Source: Rhizobium sp. NLR16a
GTDB taxonomy: Bacteria > Pseudomonadota > Alphaproteobacteria > Rhizobiales > Rhizobiaceae
DNA: 64,000 nt
NCBI RefSeq assembly: GCF_017948245.1
Contig: NZ_CP072872.1
Span: forward strand, 1-64,000
Direction of reading: 5' to 3'
Shown: positions 7,896-15,185 of the stretch, one piece after another
Layout: each line of letters opens with the position of its first letter
Position numbering within the stretch: position 1 is the stretch's first letter
Made by a program: the position numbers and the translations under genes
Notes under the pieces: model-generated
The model's database searches: none
Told to the model about the DNA's origin: nothing
Seen by the model: the letters and a program-made list of their open reading frames with translations, nothing else

Positions 7896-9092
7896 ATGAC
7901 AGGCAATAATCATTACCCCGATTGTTCATGCGGATGGTGCGTCAATTACGGGCGATCAAGGATCAACAGGATCGATCTTACCGAGAGCATTCGGTATCGA
8001 GATGCAAAAGTGCTGTTAAAGCAGAGCGGCGCGAATTCCGTCTCCGCATGCTACGTCATTCCAAACGCTCGCTGCCCCGTTTGCAGAGAACCAGTCTTTT
8101 TCTACGCAAATACCGCCGGTAGCAGGGTTTTCTTCAATCACCCTGGTCCGCCGTGGCCAAAACACGGATGCACAGATAATTCGCGGCGCAAGATATTCGC
8201 TGCTGCAGTCGAAGCACCCGCCGTTCCTACGCGGCGGGCGCGAGGCCAAGTCATCGAGTTGCTCGACGCTGCGCAAATCGTGGGTTTATCCGGGCACAAA
8301 GTCTTCGGGCGAAGAAAGCCCGAAGAGTGGACACTCGTAGTCGTTCAATCCGTCGACAGGCGCGGCGACGAAAATAAGGTTGAGGGCGAGTTTCTCGACT
8401 CCGATACAGGCGAACAGTTTCGCTTTACATGCCGATCGGCAAAGCCGCTTTTTGAGGCAGGGGACTTTGTGAGCGTTCGCGGCAACCAGATTTCATTCGT
8501 TGATCGTGACACATTGCAGCCGGTTGCTTTCCTCTCCGGCGCGTGGGTCGAAACGACAGCAGAGCCTCCTCGGCAAAACCCCACTTCACCTCCCATCGCC
8601 ACGCCCAAGGCAGCGCCGAAATCGGCCAGAAGAACCGACCACGCGCAATTGATTCGAAAGAAGAAGAAGCCCGCAAGCAAAACCGAAGCTTCAAAATACG
8701 ACATGACGAAAGTGGAGATGGTTCACTTTGATACCAAAAAAGTGCCGTTTGCCGCGCTCTTTGGGAAGCTCGAGCCTATCGTGAAATCCTATGCGCGGGA
8801 GAGTACCCGAAAGCCAAGGGATGTGGCAGCGCGCCTTAACATTGATGGTCATCGGACGGCCGTGGGCGAAAAATGGACCCCGCGGCTTGTCTATTTCCTG
8901 TTGGCGTTGATGTTCAACGACTCGTCTGCTTCTTCGAATGAAAATGGCCATCGGAATGACGGGGAGCGGAGGAAGCCGGCTTGCCCAAAGCCTCAGCCGA
9001 CAACTGCACCCCCCGAACCGTTAACCGCGGAGATTATGGCTGAACGGCTCTCCCGATTGGGCAGGGTGGTCCGGAGCGGAAAAGCGGGCTGA
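7896..9092 (+). CDS. Zinc-ribbon hypothetical protein with recombinase-like tail
   Basis: A 398-residue protein. Near the N terminus are cysteine motifs PDCSCGWCVNYG and CPVCREPVFFYANTAGSRVFF followed by PWPKHGCTD, a zinc-binding module I associate with unknown proteins of alphaproteobacteria. The middle has a beta-rich segment (residues about 110-220) and a proline- and lysine-rich linker. Near residue 330 a segment ARLNIDGHRTAVGEKWTPRLV resembles the recombinase-domain signature of large serine recombinases, although no catalytic resolvase domain is present. The start at 7896 was chosen to begin at MTGNNHYPDCSC; an upstream GTG would add 26 residues. Function unknown. Confidence 0.6.
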   Translation: MTGNNHYPDCSCGWCVNYGRSRINRIDLTESIRYRDAKVLLKQSGANSVSACYVIPNARCPVCREPVFFYANTAGSRVFFNHPGPPWPKHGCTDNSRRKIFAAAVEAPAVPTRRARGQVIELLDAAQIVGLSGHKVFGRRKPEEWTLVVVQSVDRRGDENKVEGEFLDSDTGEQFRFTCRSAKPLFEAGDFVSVRGNQISFVDRDTLQPVAFLSGAWVETTAEPPRQNPTSPPIATPKAAPKSARRTDHAQLIRKKKKPASKTEASKYDMTKVEMVHFDTKKVPFAALFGKLEPIVKSYARESTRKPRDVAARLNIDGHRTAVGEKWTPRLVYFLLALMFNDSSASSNENGHRNDGERRKPACPKPQPTTAPPEPLTAEIMAERLSRLGRVVRSGKAG

Positions 9093-9147
9093 CAGGTACA
9101 TTCGGCTAGGTCCAGGAGACGTGGGTGCCCAAGTTGGAGCCCCGTCC

Positions 9148-9348
9148 TCAATGTGTGCTGCTGGTTGCCGGAAGGCCCGTTAGGCGACTGAATACATTGA
9201 CCCAGAACTTATAGTCATCGTCTCGCCTTTCGGTCCAAGCATCGAGGGCGCAATACGCCACTGCGGTACCGGCCTCGTTGCCAAAAAGTTCGATCGCGGC
9301 TGTTGCCGCGCTCTCGGCGTCAAATGAATTTGCGAAGATACTCTTCAT
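9148..9348 (-). CDS. Small hypothetical protein
   Basis: A 66-residue acidic protein with no recognised family. It has balanced composition (AATAAIELFGNEAGTAVAYCALDAWTERRDDDYKFW) typical of a real folded protein, and does not overlap any other supportable gene. It converges with the gene ending at 9092. No signal peptide or membrane segment. Confidence 0.5.
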   Translation of the reverse strand: MKSIFANSFDAESAATAAIELFGNEAGTAVAYCALDAWTERRDDDYKFWVNVFSRLTGLPATSSTH

Positions 9349-9495
9349 ACCCGCGGACCCCCGACGAATTTTTGAAGCGAAGCGAAGTTACAAATGAGTT
9401 CCTTAAGGTTGACGCATAATACTGGCCTCTTCAACCAGCAATTTCAAGCATCAGCCACCGGGGCCACCCTGCTTTTGGCAGGGCGCAGCTTGCGG

Positions 9496-9693
9496 TCACT
9501 TCGGCTTGTTGTCGTTGTCGGCTTTCCCCTCGAACTGCACCTGATAGCTGACCTCGACCTTGGCGAGGAACGGAAGCGAGAAGGCGACGGAGATTTTCAA
9601 CTGGCCCTTATGGGACAGTTTGGCGATTTGCCGATTGATGTACTGACGAAGGCGGCGGCCGGTCTTTTGGCAGAAGGTTACGAGCGTTTTCAT
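9496..9693 (-). CDS. Small hypothetical basic protein
   Basis: A 65-residue protein (MKTLVTFCQKTGRRLRQYINRQIAKLSHKGQ...). A perfect ribosome binding site AAGGAGG lies 8-9 bases before the ATG at 9693, which decides this start over a long upstream extension. It has a basic N-terminal half and a beta-rich C-terminal half. Function unknown. Its upstream region contains a pentanucleotide tandem repeat and a small hairpin. Confidence 0.65.
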   Translation of the reverse strand: MKTLVTFCQKTGRRLRQYINRQIAKLSHKGQLKISVAFSLPFLAKVEVSYQVQFEGKADNDNKPK

Positions 9694-9787
9694 GAGGGTG
9701 ATCCTCCTTAGTGGTTGTGCGTAATCGCGAAGCTCGAATACGGCTGGGACGGCCGAGTGCACCGCGAAGCGGTCGCAACGGAGCGAA

Positions 9788-9817
9788 GAGGAGAGGAGAG
9801 GAGAGGAGAGGAGAGGA
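9788..9817 (+). repeat. Pentanucleotide tandem repeat (GAGGA)6
   Basis: Six perfect copies of GAGGA, about 95 bases upstream of the start codon of the small gene at 9693. It is followed by the hairpin AACCCTTTAGGGTT. Slipped-strand mispairing could change its length; whether that affects expression is unknown. Confidence 0.9.
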
Positions 9818-10108
9818 GAGGAGAACCCTTTAGGGTTGCACGCCAAGGCCGGCCCTGACGTATCGTGCGCAGCATCAGATTGCGGACAGCCACCTAAGGA
9901 GAGGCCGGAAAACGCGGCCTTCGTAGCCTCAGCCGCCGCCTTCGCCGTCAATCGGCAAGTCGCCATCCGGCCTTCAGGCCGGATCTCGGTCGCGGTTTTG
10001 CTGTAGCGGGGTCCAGGTTGGCAACTGTGTTCGACGGCCGACAACGACAACAACGCGAAGTGAGCCGGCTCGTGACAGCGGGGCGGCCGCCGTGGATGGG
10101 GAGGGGAG
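9818..10108. other. Gene-free stretch
   Basis: Apart from the AACCCT/AGGGTT hairpin at its left end no convincing gene, terminator or repeat was seen. An open frame runs through part of it on the minus strand as an extension of the gene at 9693, but it has no protein-like character. Confidence 0.4.
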
Positions 10109-10176
10109 TACGAGGGGAGGGGCTTCGGGGCTCCCCTCGTATCAGCCTTGGTCCGCTCGATGCGGATCAGGCTGAT
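10109..10176. terminator. Double hairpin ending the 10186-12717 operon
   Basis: TACGAGGGGAG (10109-10119) pairs with CTCCCCTCGTA (10131-10141), and directly next ATCAGCCT (10141-10148) pairs with AGGCTGAT (10169-10176), with an inner TCCGC/GCGGA stem around a TCGAT loop. The arrangement and parts of the sequence match the pair at 3336-3401. It lies immediately downstream of the last gene of a minus-strand operon. Confidence 0.6.
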
Positions 10177-10185
10177 TGAGGCGCG

Positions 10186-10401
10186 CTAACGGACAAGTCC
10201 AAGGCGTTTACCAAGGCTCGGCGGAGAAGGCGGCCCAGCTTCCTTGATCATTGCCAGTATCATTTCGCGCGTGAGGCCGTGAACCTCGTAGCCTTGCACC
10301 CGCGCGGCTTCGATAATGGCTTCCAAGCTTGGATATTCCTCAAGAAACCCGCCCAGCCACAGGGCGCATTCGTCGGTTTCGCGGTCCGGAAACGCCTCCA
10401 A
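10186..10401 (-). CDS. Hypothetical protein, start uncertain
   Basis: A 71-residue protein if the TTG at 10401 is used. The in-frame codons upstream of that TTG also look coding, reading DPEATIGYDRPLRTFF back to about 10455, but a TGA follows before any ATG, GTG or TTG appears. So either a non-standard start is used, or the gene has been damaged near its 5' end, or expression depends on frameshifting from the overlapping frame of the gene at 10413. Last gene of the 12717-to-10186 operon. Function unknown. Confidence 0.55.
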   Translation of the reverse strand: MEAFPDRETDECALWLGGFLEEYPSLEAIIEAARVQGYEVHGLTREMILAMIKEAGPPSPPSLGKRLGLVR

Positions 10402-10412
10402 AAAGAAGGTCC

Positions 10413-10772
10413 TTAAAGGCCGGTCATAGCCGATCGTGGCTTCCGGGTCGGCCTTGGTCGCGGATCACTGCAACAGTATAGCGGCTCAATGCTGGCTCCT
10501 GTCGTGGCCTGTTCGGTGAAGGCCGCGCCGTCGGCGCGGCCTCGTTCTGAAAAGCGGCATAGTCCCTGGTTGGTGAGGGCGGCTCGCTCCGCCTCGAAAG
10601 TGTAGCCATCCCAATCCTTCCAAGCCTCCCAACCGAGTGCGGGTGCGCGTCCGTACCAGACGCGCACCCGCACTCTATCGGCAGCAACCTCCTCGACAAC
10701 GGAAACCGTGAAGCTTCCGCCCGTACCCGACGGCATGTCGAAAACGTCGACGCTGCGGCGCTCGAGTCGCAT
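10413..10772 (-). CDS. Hypothetical protein
   Basis: A 119-residue protein whose first 80 residues look well folded (strands FTVSVVEEVAADRVRVRVWYG, then aromatic WEAWKDWDGYTFEAERAAL), while the C-terminal 30 residues are low-complexity and arginine- and proline-rich. That tail is read in a different frame from a segment that seems to code for the next protein, which suggests a frameshift near 10465. It begins 11 bases after the stop of the gene at 10784, in the same operon. Family not recognised. Confidence 0.55.
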   Translation of the reverse strand: MRLERRSVDVFDMPSGTGGSFTVSVVEEVAADRVRVRVWYGRAPALGWEAWKDWDGYTFEAERAALTNQGLCRFSERGRADGAAFTEQATTGASIEPLYCCSDPRPRPTRKPRSAMTGL

Positions 10773-10783
10773 GTCCGCGCCCC

Positions 10784-11230
10784 CTACAGCCGGAAGTGAG
10801 CGACAAGCGCCTGATTGGCGCGATGGCAGGCAAGGGCATAGGCGACAATTTGCGCCACCATGTCAGAATCGGTTGCACCCGCCCGTTTCGCCCTGTCGGC
10901 CATATCCTCTGCAAGGTCGCTATCGTCCTCGCCGACGTGCTTGTTGCCGACAATCCATGAAATCTGCCCGGTTGGCAGGTCGGGCCGTAGCTTGGCTGGA
11001 AGAGCGGAAATCCGCCCTTTCCGTGTGCTCGCTTCGGTTCCGGCCTGTTCTGCCTCCGTCGTGGTCGGATAATAGGCCGTGACCAGTTTCCGGCGCTGCG
11101 CGTCGGCGGCGCTGATGAAAGCGTGCCCGCCGTCCTCGGTCTTGTAGACCGCCCAATCGGCAGCGGTTCCGCCGAAATAGGGGTCGCCCGTGCCATGAAA
11201 CTCCATGACGAAATAGATTGCCTGGGTCAT
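10784..11230 (-). CDS. Hypothetical protein
   Basis: A 148-residue soluble protein beginning MTQAIYFVMEFHGTGDPYFGGTAADWAVYKTEDGG. It contains a conserved-looking segment QISWIVGNKHVGEDDSDLAEDMADRA and a helical C terminus. No known domain is recognised. It is the third gene of the operon with the DUF3846-like protein and a long helical protein; plasmid operons of this type are common in Rhizobiaceae but of unknown function. Confidence 0.65.
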   Translation of the reverse strand: MTQAIYFVMEFHGTGDPYFGGTAADWAVYKTEDGGHAFISAADAQRRKLVTAYYPTTTEAEQAGTEASTRKGRISALPAKLRPDLPTGQISWIVGNKHVGEDDSDLAEDMADRAKRAGATDSDMVAQIVAYALACHRANQALVAHFRL

Positions 11231-11263
11231 CGGAATGTCCTTCCTTCGAATAGGGGCGGTTGA

Positions 11264-12265
11264 TCAGGCGGCGTTGGCGCCGCTGATCGTCTTCAACACG
11301 CGCTGGGCGGCGTAGCGTCCGGACTCGTTCAAGTGCCGTTGCCAAGCTCCTTGCGACGGCGACCAGCGGAAGCCGTTCGCCTTCAACACGCGTCGCGTCG
11401 GGTCGTCCGGCTTGCCGGGAAAGATCAACTGGATACGCGCGATATCGGCGTTCTCCTTGACCTCGACGGCTCCAGCGTCCGTCTCGACCTCCTGGCTTTG
11501 GGTGCCGCGCTCCTTCATCCTTGCGAGGACAGCAAGGCGCTGCTGCAGGCGGCGAAGCTCGGCACGGCTGTTGGTCGTGGTGAAACCGCGCCGGGACTGC
11601 CACGGTGCTAGTTTGACGCCGCTGGCTGCGGTTTCGGCGGAAAGTCCGGTGTTCGCGGCGACGGTGGCAATCATGTCCTCTTCGCTGGCGAGGTCCTTTT
11701 CCATCCGCCGGATGATCGCGTTCGCGGCTTTCATCCGGTCGATGGCAAGCGCCGTCTCCTCGATGCGCGTCATGATCCTCTGCAAGGCCACTGGATCTCC
11801 GGAACGGATCGGCTCATCATCGGTGCCATGCGGGAACGCCTTCCGCTTCACTGCCTTGCGGGCCGTCGCCTCGTGCGCCTTCAGGTCGGCGCGGCGCGCA
11901 TCGGCAATCTTCATCCGCTTTTCATTGCGGGCGACGGGAAAGCGGGCAGGGCCGGTGACAAACCAGTTCATGCAACGGCCTTCCGCCGCCCAATAGCGCC
12001 GCGTCAATTCGACGTGACGGCGGGCGAAAGCTTCAATATCCGGTTCCGGAATCGGAACGCAGGCTTTGTCCCAAAGCTCGGCAACGTAAGCGGCGAATTG
12101 GTTCAACCGCTCCGCAAGCTCTGAAAGCTCGGCCTTCGTGCGCCGGTCGGGAAAATGGGTGAGGGCGTGAAACTTCGCCTCGATGTCCTCCGCCGCAATG
12201 GTTGCGGCGAAGGTTCCTGCGACGATGGCTAGGATGTTGTTTTCGAGTGCTGCGATTTTCATCAT
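11264..12265 (-). CDS. Hypothetical helical protein with antirestriction-type C-terminal motif
   Basis: A 333-residue protein, mostly helical and charged. The last 70 residues contain RIQLIFPGKPDDPTRRVLKANGFRWSPSQGAWQRHL, a motif I associate with plasmid proteins of the DUF3560/antirestriction type, where it closes the chain. The rest is not recognised. The start at 12265 (MMKIAALENN) overlaps the stop of the upstream gene in an ATGA-like arrangement; the second ATG at 12262 is equally possible. Co-transcribed with its neighbours on both sides. Confidence 0.65.
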   Translation of the reverse strand: MMKIAALENNILAIVAGTFAATIAAEDIEAKFHALTHFPDRRTKAELSELAERLNQFAAYVAELWDKACVPIPEPDIEAFARRHVELTRRYWAAEGRCMNWFVTGPARFPVARNEKRMKIADARRADLKAHEATARKAVKRKAFPHGTDDEPIRSGDPVALQRIMTRIEETALAIDRMKAANAIIRRMEKDLASEEDMIATVAANTGLSAETAASGVKLAPWQSRRGFTTTNSRAELRRLQQRLAVLARMKERGTQSQEVETDAGAVEVKENADIARIQLIFPGKPDDPTRRVLKANGFRWSPSQGAWQRHLNESGRYAAQRVLKTISGANAA

Positions 12266-12717
12266 GCCTCTCCTTCGACTAGGACAGGCGCGCGGCGCTC
12301 GATGCGGCATTGCAGGCCTGCGAGCGCGCCGGCGATGATGATGCCACCGGCCGAAATCTCATCGGCCTTGGCAAACACCGGGTCCAGAACCGGGCGGCAG
12401 CATTTGAAATGCTTTGCCGCATCTTCAAGGCTGATGAGGGGGGAGGTGTACGGGGTGCTGCCATCGCCCCCCACGAGCACGATCTTGCCGGCGATCGGCT
12501 GCGGGAAACCTTCAAAGATGGTGAAGGCGGTTAGCCCATCCCGCAATCCGTCCTCGTCGACGAAAAGCGTGTGCCGCTCGTCAAACCGTACGACTTCAAG
12601 CAGTCGGCAACCGATTAAGTCATAAATCGGCCGGATACCCGTATCGACCGGAAGCTCCACCGGCCTAAAAATCGTGGTCTGCGGGTCCAGCAGATAAGCA
12701 GTGTTCACGCGCATCAT
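12262..12717 (-). CDS. DUF3846-like hypothetical protein
   Basis: A 151-residue protein, first gene of a five-gene minus-strand operon. The segment IRPIYDLIGCRLLEVVRFDERHTLFVDEDGLRDGL has the shape of DUF3846, a small domain of phage and plasmid proteins with unknown role; the C-terminal half (GGDGSTPYTSPLISLEDAAKHFKCC) is specific to this group. The start is set at the MM pair at 12717/12714, preceded by AAAGGG; the longer frame upstream is only the dispersed repeat. Known members have no established function. Confidence 0.7.
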   Translation of the reverse strand: MMRVNTAYLLDPQTTIFRPVELPVDTGIRPIYDLIGCRLLEVVRFDERHTLFVDEDGLRDGLTAFTIFEGFPQPIAGKIVLVGGDGSTPYTSPLISLEDAAKHFKCCRPVLDPVFAKADEISAGGIIIAGALAGLQCRIERRAPVLVEGEA

Positions 12718-12730
12718 TGTTCTAGCCCTT

Positions 12731-13000
12731 TCCTTTCCGCGAAGCGGTCTAGCGTCTGCCCGAGGGGCAGGAGCCCCGCTCCTGCTCCCCGAGTTCGCGC
12801 GGAGCAGCGGGAGAGAGGGAGGCAAGGGAACAAAACGGAGGGGGTTCGCCCGCCCGAGGCATGAGCCGAAGGGGCGACGCAAAATCCGCACGTGCGGATC
12901 CGCGTCGATCCTGCACGGAGCGAGCCGAAGGCGAGGGGAGGAAGGACGGGGAGACCGTTTTTTCCCTTGTGAGGGAGAGAGGGCGGCGCCCTCTTTCCCT
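12731..13000 (+). repeat. Dispersed intergenic repeat, copy B
   Basis: About 260 bases upstream of the operon starting at 12717, the closest relative of copy A (5405-5660), in the same orientation relative to the gene. It shares CGCGAAGCGGTCT, CAGGAGC-CCC-GCTCCTG, GGGGCGACGCAAAATCCGC and GGAGGAAGGACGGGGAG. An identical block of about 40 bases is also present in copy C on the other strand. Confidence 0.7.
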
Positions 13001-13050
13001 CCTTCAGGAAGACAGAGTCGGCCGCCGGGCCGCCATTTCAGATATGGAAA

Positions 13051-13124
13051 GGGCCGCCCTGCCTCATAGATCAGGACGGCCCCCGCGGTGCATGACAAGA
13101 AGGGCTAGCGACTTGTCATGCACC
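13051..13124. repeat. Two adjacent hairpins, one a perfect 13-bp stem
   Basis: GGGCCGCCCTG (13051-13061) pairs imperfectly with CAGGACGGCCC (13072-13082). Next, GGTGCATGACAAG (13087-13099) pairs perfectly with CTTGTCATGCACC (13112-13124); its 12-base loop contains AAGGGCTAG, a motif that recurs before several genes. They lie upstream of repeat B. Terminator, attenuator or protein-binding site are all possible. Confidence 0.6.
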
Positions 13125-13419
13125 AACCCGTGATTGGTGTTTTCTGGCAGGCAATATGCTGATTTTGAGGGGGTCTGTAAACGGGATTTAGAGGCAAATT
13201 GATGCAGTCAAGGAGGCGACTGCGTAGCGACTCTTGCGCAACCGATCGTTACCCGCACGGGCGAAGACCGCTTTTCAGCGGGCTTCGTGCCGCAGGCATA
13301 GAGCGGGCTCGCGTCAGCGATGCGCCAAATTGATTCCGTCTGTGGCGTTTTAGGGGCTCCCCAAATACAACCGTTTGGGTTAGAGAAATCCATACCTCTA
13401 GTTATAATCGGCAGGACGA
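13125..13419. other. Gene-free stretch
   Basis: A minus-strand open frame crosses this stretch but overlaps the start of the XRE gene and has no protein-like conservation. The promoter of the XRE regulator gene must lie here; no box is convincing by eye. Confidence 0.35.
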
Positions 13420-13935
13420 ATGGCAGGGCCGTCTCTCGAGCAGTGGATTTTGGATCTCGGTTTACAGCAAATAGACGATCCTCTGATTGGCAAATCGATC
13501 TATCGCAAACCTTTCGACGGTCAGCCGAACGCAACGCCTGAGAAGATCAATCCTGTCGATGTTCACGTCGGCCGTCGCCTTCGCGCGCGGCGACTCGAAA
13601 TGAAAATCTCACAGGAGAAGTTAGCCGACGCGATCGGTGTGACGTATCAGCAGGTGCAGAAATACGAAAAGGGCATCAATCACGTGGGAGCAAGCCGCCT
13701 TCAACTGATCGCAGTTGCCCTGCAAGCCCCGGTTTCCCACTTTTTCGATGAGATGCCCGACGACGCCGGCGAGATCAGCGCCGATCCGAAAGTCCTCCTC
13801 CACGCGGAAATCATAAAGTTCGCCACCAGCGATGAAGGGATTGAGCTCATTCGGACGTTCACTCGCATTGAGGATGCCACCGTTCGGAAACGGGCTCTTG
13901 GGGTCTTGAAGGCCCTCGGCGAAGGAATGGGATGA
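13420..13935 (+). CDS. XRE-family transcriptional regulator
   Basis: A 171-residue DNA-binding protein. The helix-turn-helix is typical of the alphaproteobacterial XRE group: VDVHVGRRLRARRLEMKISQEKLADAIGVTYQQVQKYEKGINHVGASRLQLIAVAL, residues about 47-105, then a C-terminal regulatory or dimer region of about 65 residues. A 45-residue N-terminal extension precedes the domain; most relatives start close to the VDVHVG segment, but no in-frame start codon is obvious there, so 13420 is kept. A frameshifted relative lies at 56030-56445. Targets unknown. Confidence 0.85.
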   Translation: MAGPSLEQWILDLGLQQIDDPLIGKSIYRKPFDGQPNATPEKINPVDVHVGRRLRARRLEMKISQEKLADAIGVTYQQVQKYEKGINHVGASRLQLIAVALQAPVSHFFDEMPDDAGEISADPKVLLHAEIIKFATSDEGIELIRTFTRIEDATVRKRALGVLKALGEGMG

Positions 13936-14030
13936 ATAGATCATCCCCTGCCTTTGCGACGAGCGCGCCGACTCCAAGCTTGCATGATTCTACAATTGCC
14001 GGCCGCTGCAAGGGGTGATTTTATCGCCGC

Positions 14031-14234
14031 ATGGATACGAAACTCTCAGACTTGAAACTTAAACCTTGGCTCCTCACTGAGCTCAACCAGCTCGGATACG
14101 AGGTCGTTGACGACATGCAACACCTGTCTACAGTCGAGATTCTGCGGATACCTGGCATGGGCGGACTGGCCTGGCGGAAGATCGCAAAGGCAATGGGGCG
14201 GGACCCATTTCCTGACCTGAAAAAGCGCCGATAA
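14031..14234 (+). CDS. Small helix-hairpin-helix protein resembling RNA polymerase alpha C-terminal domain
   Basis: A 67-residue protein made almost entirely of one fold: LTELNQLGYEVVDDMQHLSTVEILRIPGMGGLAWRKIAKAMG. The spacing of LGY-VDDM-LSTVEILRIPGMGG resembles the C-terminal domain of the RNA polymerase alpha subunit and other helix-hairpin-helix modules that bind DNA non-specifically. It stands alone, with no catalytic domain. It may bind DNA or modulate transcription; that is inference from the fold-like pattern only. Confidence 0.65.
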   Translation: MDTKLSDLKLKPWLLTELNQLGYEVVDDMQHLSTVEILRIPGMGGLAWRKIAKAMGRDPFPDLKKRR

Positions 14235-14302
14235 ACGTTGTGTGAGCCTGGCGCCCAAATTTTCGCGCGACCGAGCGACATTTTCGAACGCGAGCTGACG
14301 GC

Positions 14303-14776
14303 TCACGGTACCTGTCGAAGCCTATCCGTCACGTCCATGACACCGGCAACTTCCCAGACGCCATCCCTTGCCAGGAATTTGTGGCTGTTGGTGTGAGCTA
14401 TGTAGACGGCCTTTTCCTTGACCGTGGCGGCCGGAATCAGCGCTGCCCTGACGATCTGGTAGTCATCGTCGAATAGAACGACGGCGAGGACGTCGAAACC
14501 ATCCAGGTCGCGGATCGCGGAGAGCTGCCGGGATTTGTTGCGCTGATGGATACGGCGGCCTTTCACCTGATATCTGATTCCAGCGCCGTCGAGCGCGTCA
14601 TACCCCTTGACTGAATTCGCGGCCTGCTGCCAGCCGAAAGCGGCGCAGAAGAGGTATTCGGCCAGGTCCCCGGTCGGGTTGTTGGCGCTTCTGAGGACAT
14701 TTCGGCCGCGCAGCTCTTCCATGATAGCCGCATGCATCGTCAACAGCTGGGCCGTGGTCTTTCCCTCGAATTCCAT
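14303..14776 (-). CDS. Hypothetical protein, possible restriction-endonuclease-like fold
   Basis: A 157-residue protein. Glu in GDLAEYLFCAAFGW, Asp in KGYDALDGAGIRYQVKGRR, and the QVKGRR strand follow the E...D...(Q/E)xK order of PD-(D/E)XK nucleases. Relatives are annotated as unknown. The start at 14776 (MEFEGKTTAQLL) is chosen because GGGAG stands before it and the upstream in-frame extension overlaps the divergent gene at 14832. It converges with the gene ending at 14234. The nuclease fold is a proposal. Confidence 0.6.
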   Translation of the reverse strand: MEFEGKTTAQLLTMHAAIMEELRGRNVLRSANNPTGDLAEYLFCAAFGWQQAANSVKGYDALDGAGIRYQVKGRRIHQRNKSRQLSAIRDLDGFDVLAVVLFDDDYQIVRAALIPAATVKEKAVYIAHTNSHKFLARDGVWEVAGVMDVTDRLRQVP

Positions 14777-14831
14777 TTGCTCCCTTTCCGTCGCCTTGAC
14801 ACCCTGCCCGGATGCGAACAAATGTGGAACG

Positions 14832-15116
14832 ATGAAACACCGTCGCGGTATTGAGATCGGTCGGCCGAGAAGGGACGCGATCACCTATATCGGGCCTGTG
14901 CAGGACCCGCTAGGGATGGCTATCGACGATCTGCCTCAGTGGAATGTCCTGGGTGGCAATTGCCCAGCTTGCGAGCGGGAAGGGTGGATTGACCGCCACG
15001 AGCTTCGTCGGAAATGGGGCAACGCCATTCTTCATTCCCTGCAACCCCGTTTGAGGTGTCTTGGATGCGGCAATAAGCAGGGAAACCGGTGGATACTGGG
15101 GCATCTACCACGATAG
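14832..15116 (+). CDS. Small zinc-ribbon hypothetical protein
   Basis: A 94-residue protein with ITYIGPVQDPLGMAIDDLPQWNVLGGNCPACEREGW and a later CLGCGNKQGN, i.e. two C-x2-C pairs expected to bind one zinc. Proteins with this DDLPQWN...CPxC...CxxC layout are frequent, uncharacterised small proteins of Rhizobiales. The start at 14832 places this conserved part first; it is divergent from the gene at 14776, sharing an upstream region. Function unknown. Confidence 0.65.
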   Translation: MKHRRGIEIGRPRRDAITYIGPVQDPLGMAIDDLPQWNVLGGNCPACEREGWIDRHELRRKWGNAILHSLQPRLRCLGCGNKQGNRWILGHLPR

Positions 15117-15185
15117 CGCTGGTTTTAGGCGGCAAAATCACCGGGCGTATGCTACAACCAGAGATAAATCCATTGGGTCTACATC

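Noticed and set aside
12718..13098. N-terminal extension of the DUF3846-like gene
   Set aside because: The extension is the dispersed repeat B and has no similarity to protein; the MM start at 12717 has an SD sequence.
13208..13534. Minus-strand open frame of 108 codons
   Set aside because: Overlaps the first 115 bases of the XRE gene and has no domain, signal or ribosome binding site.
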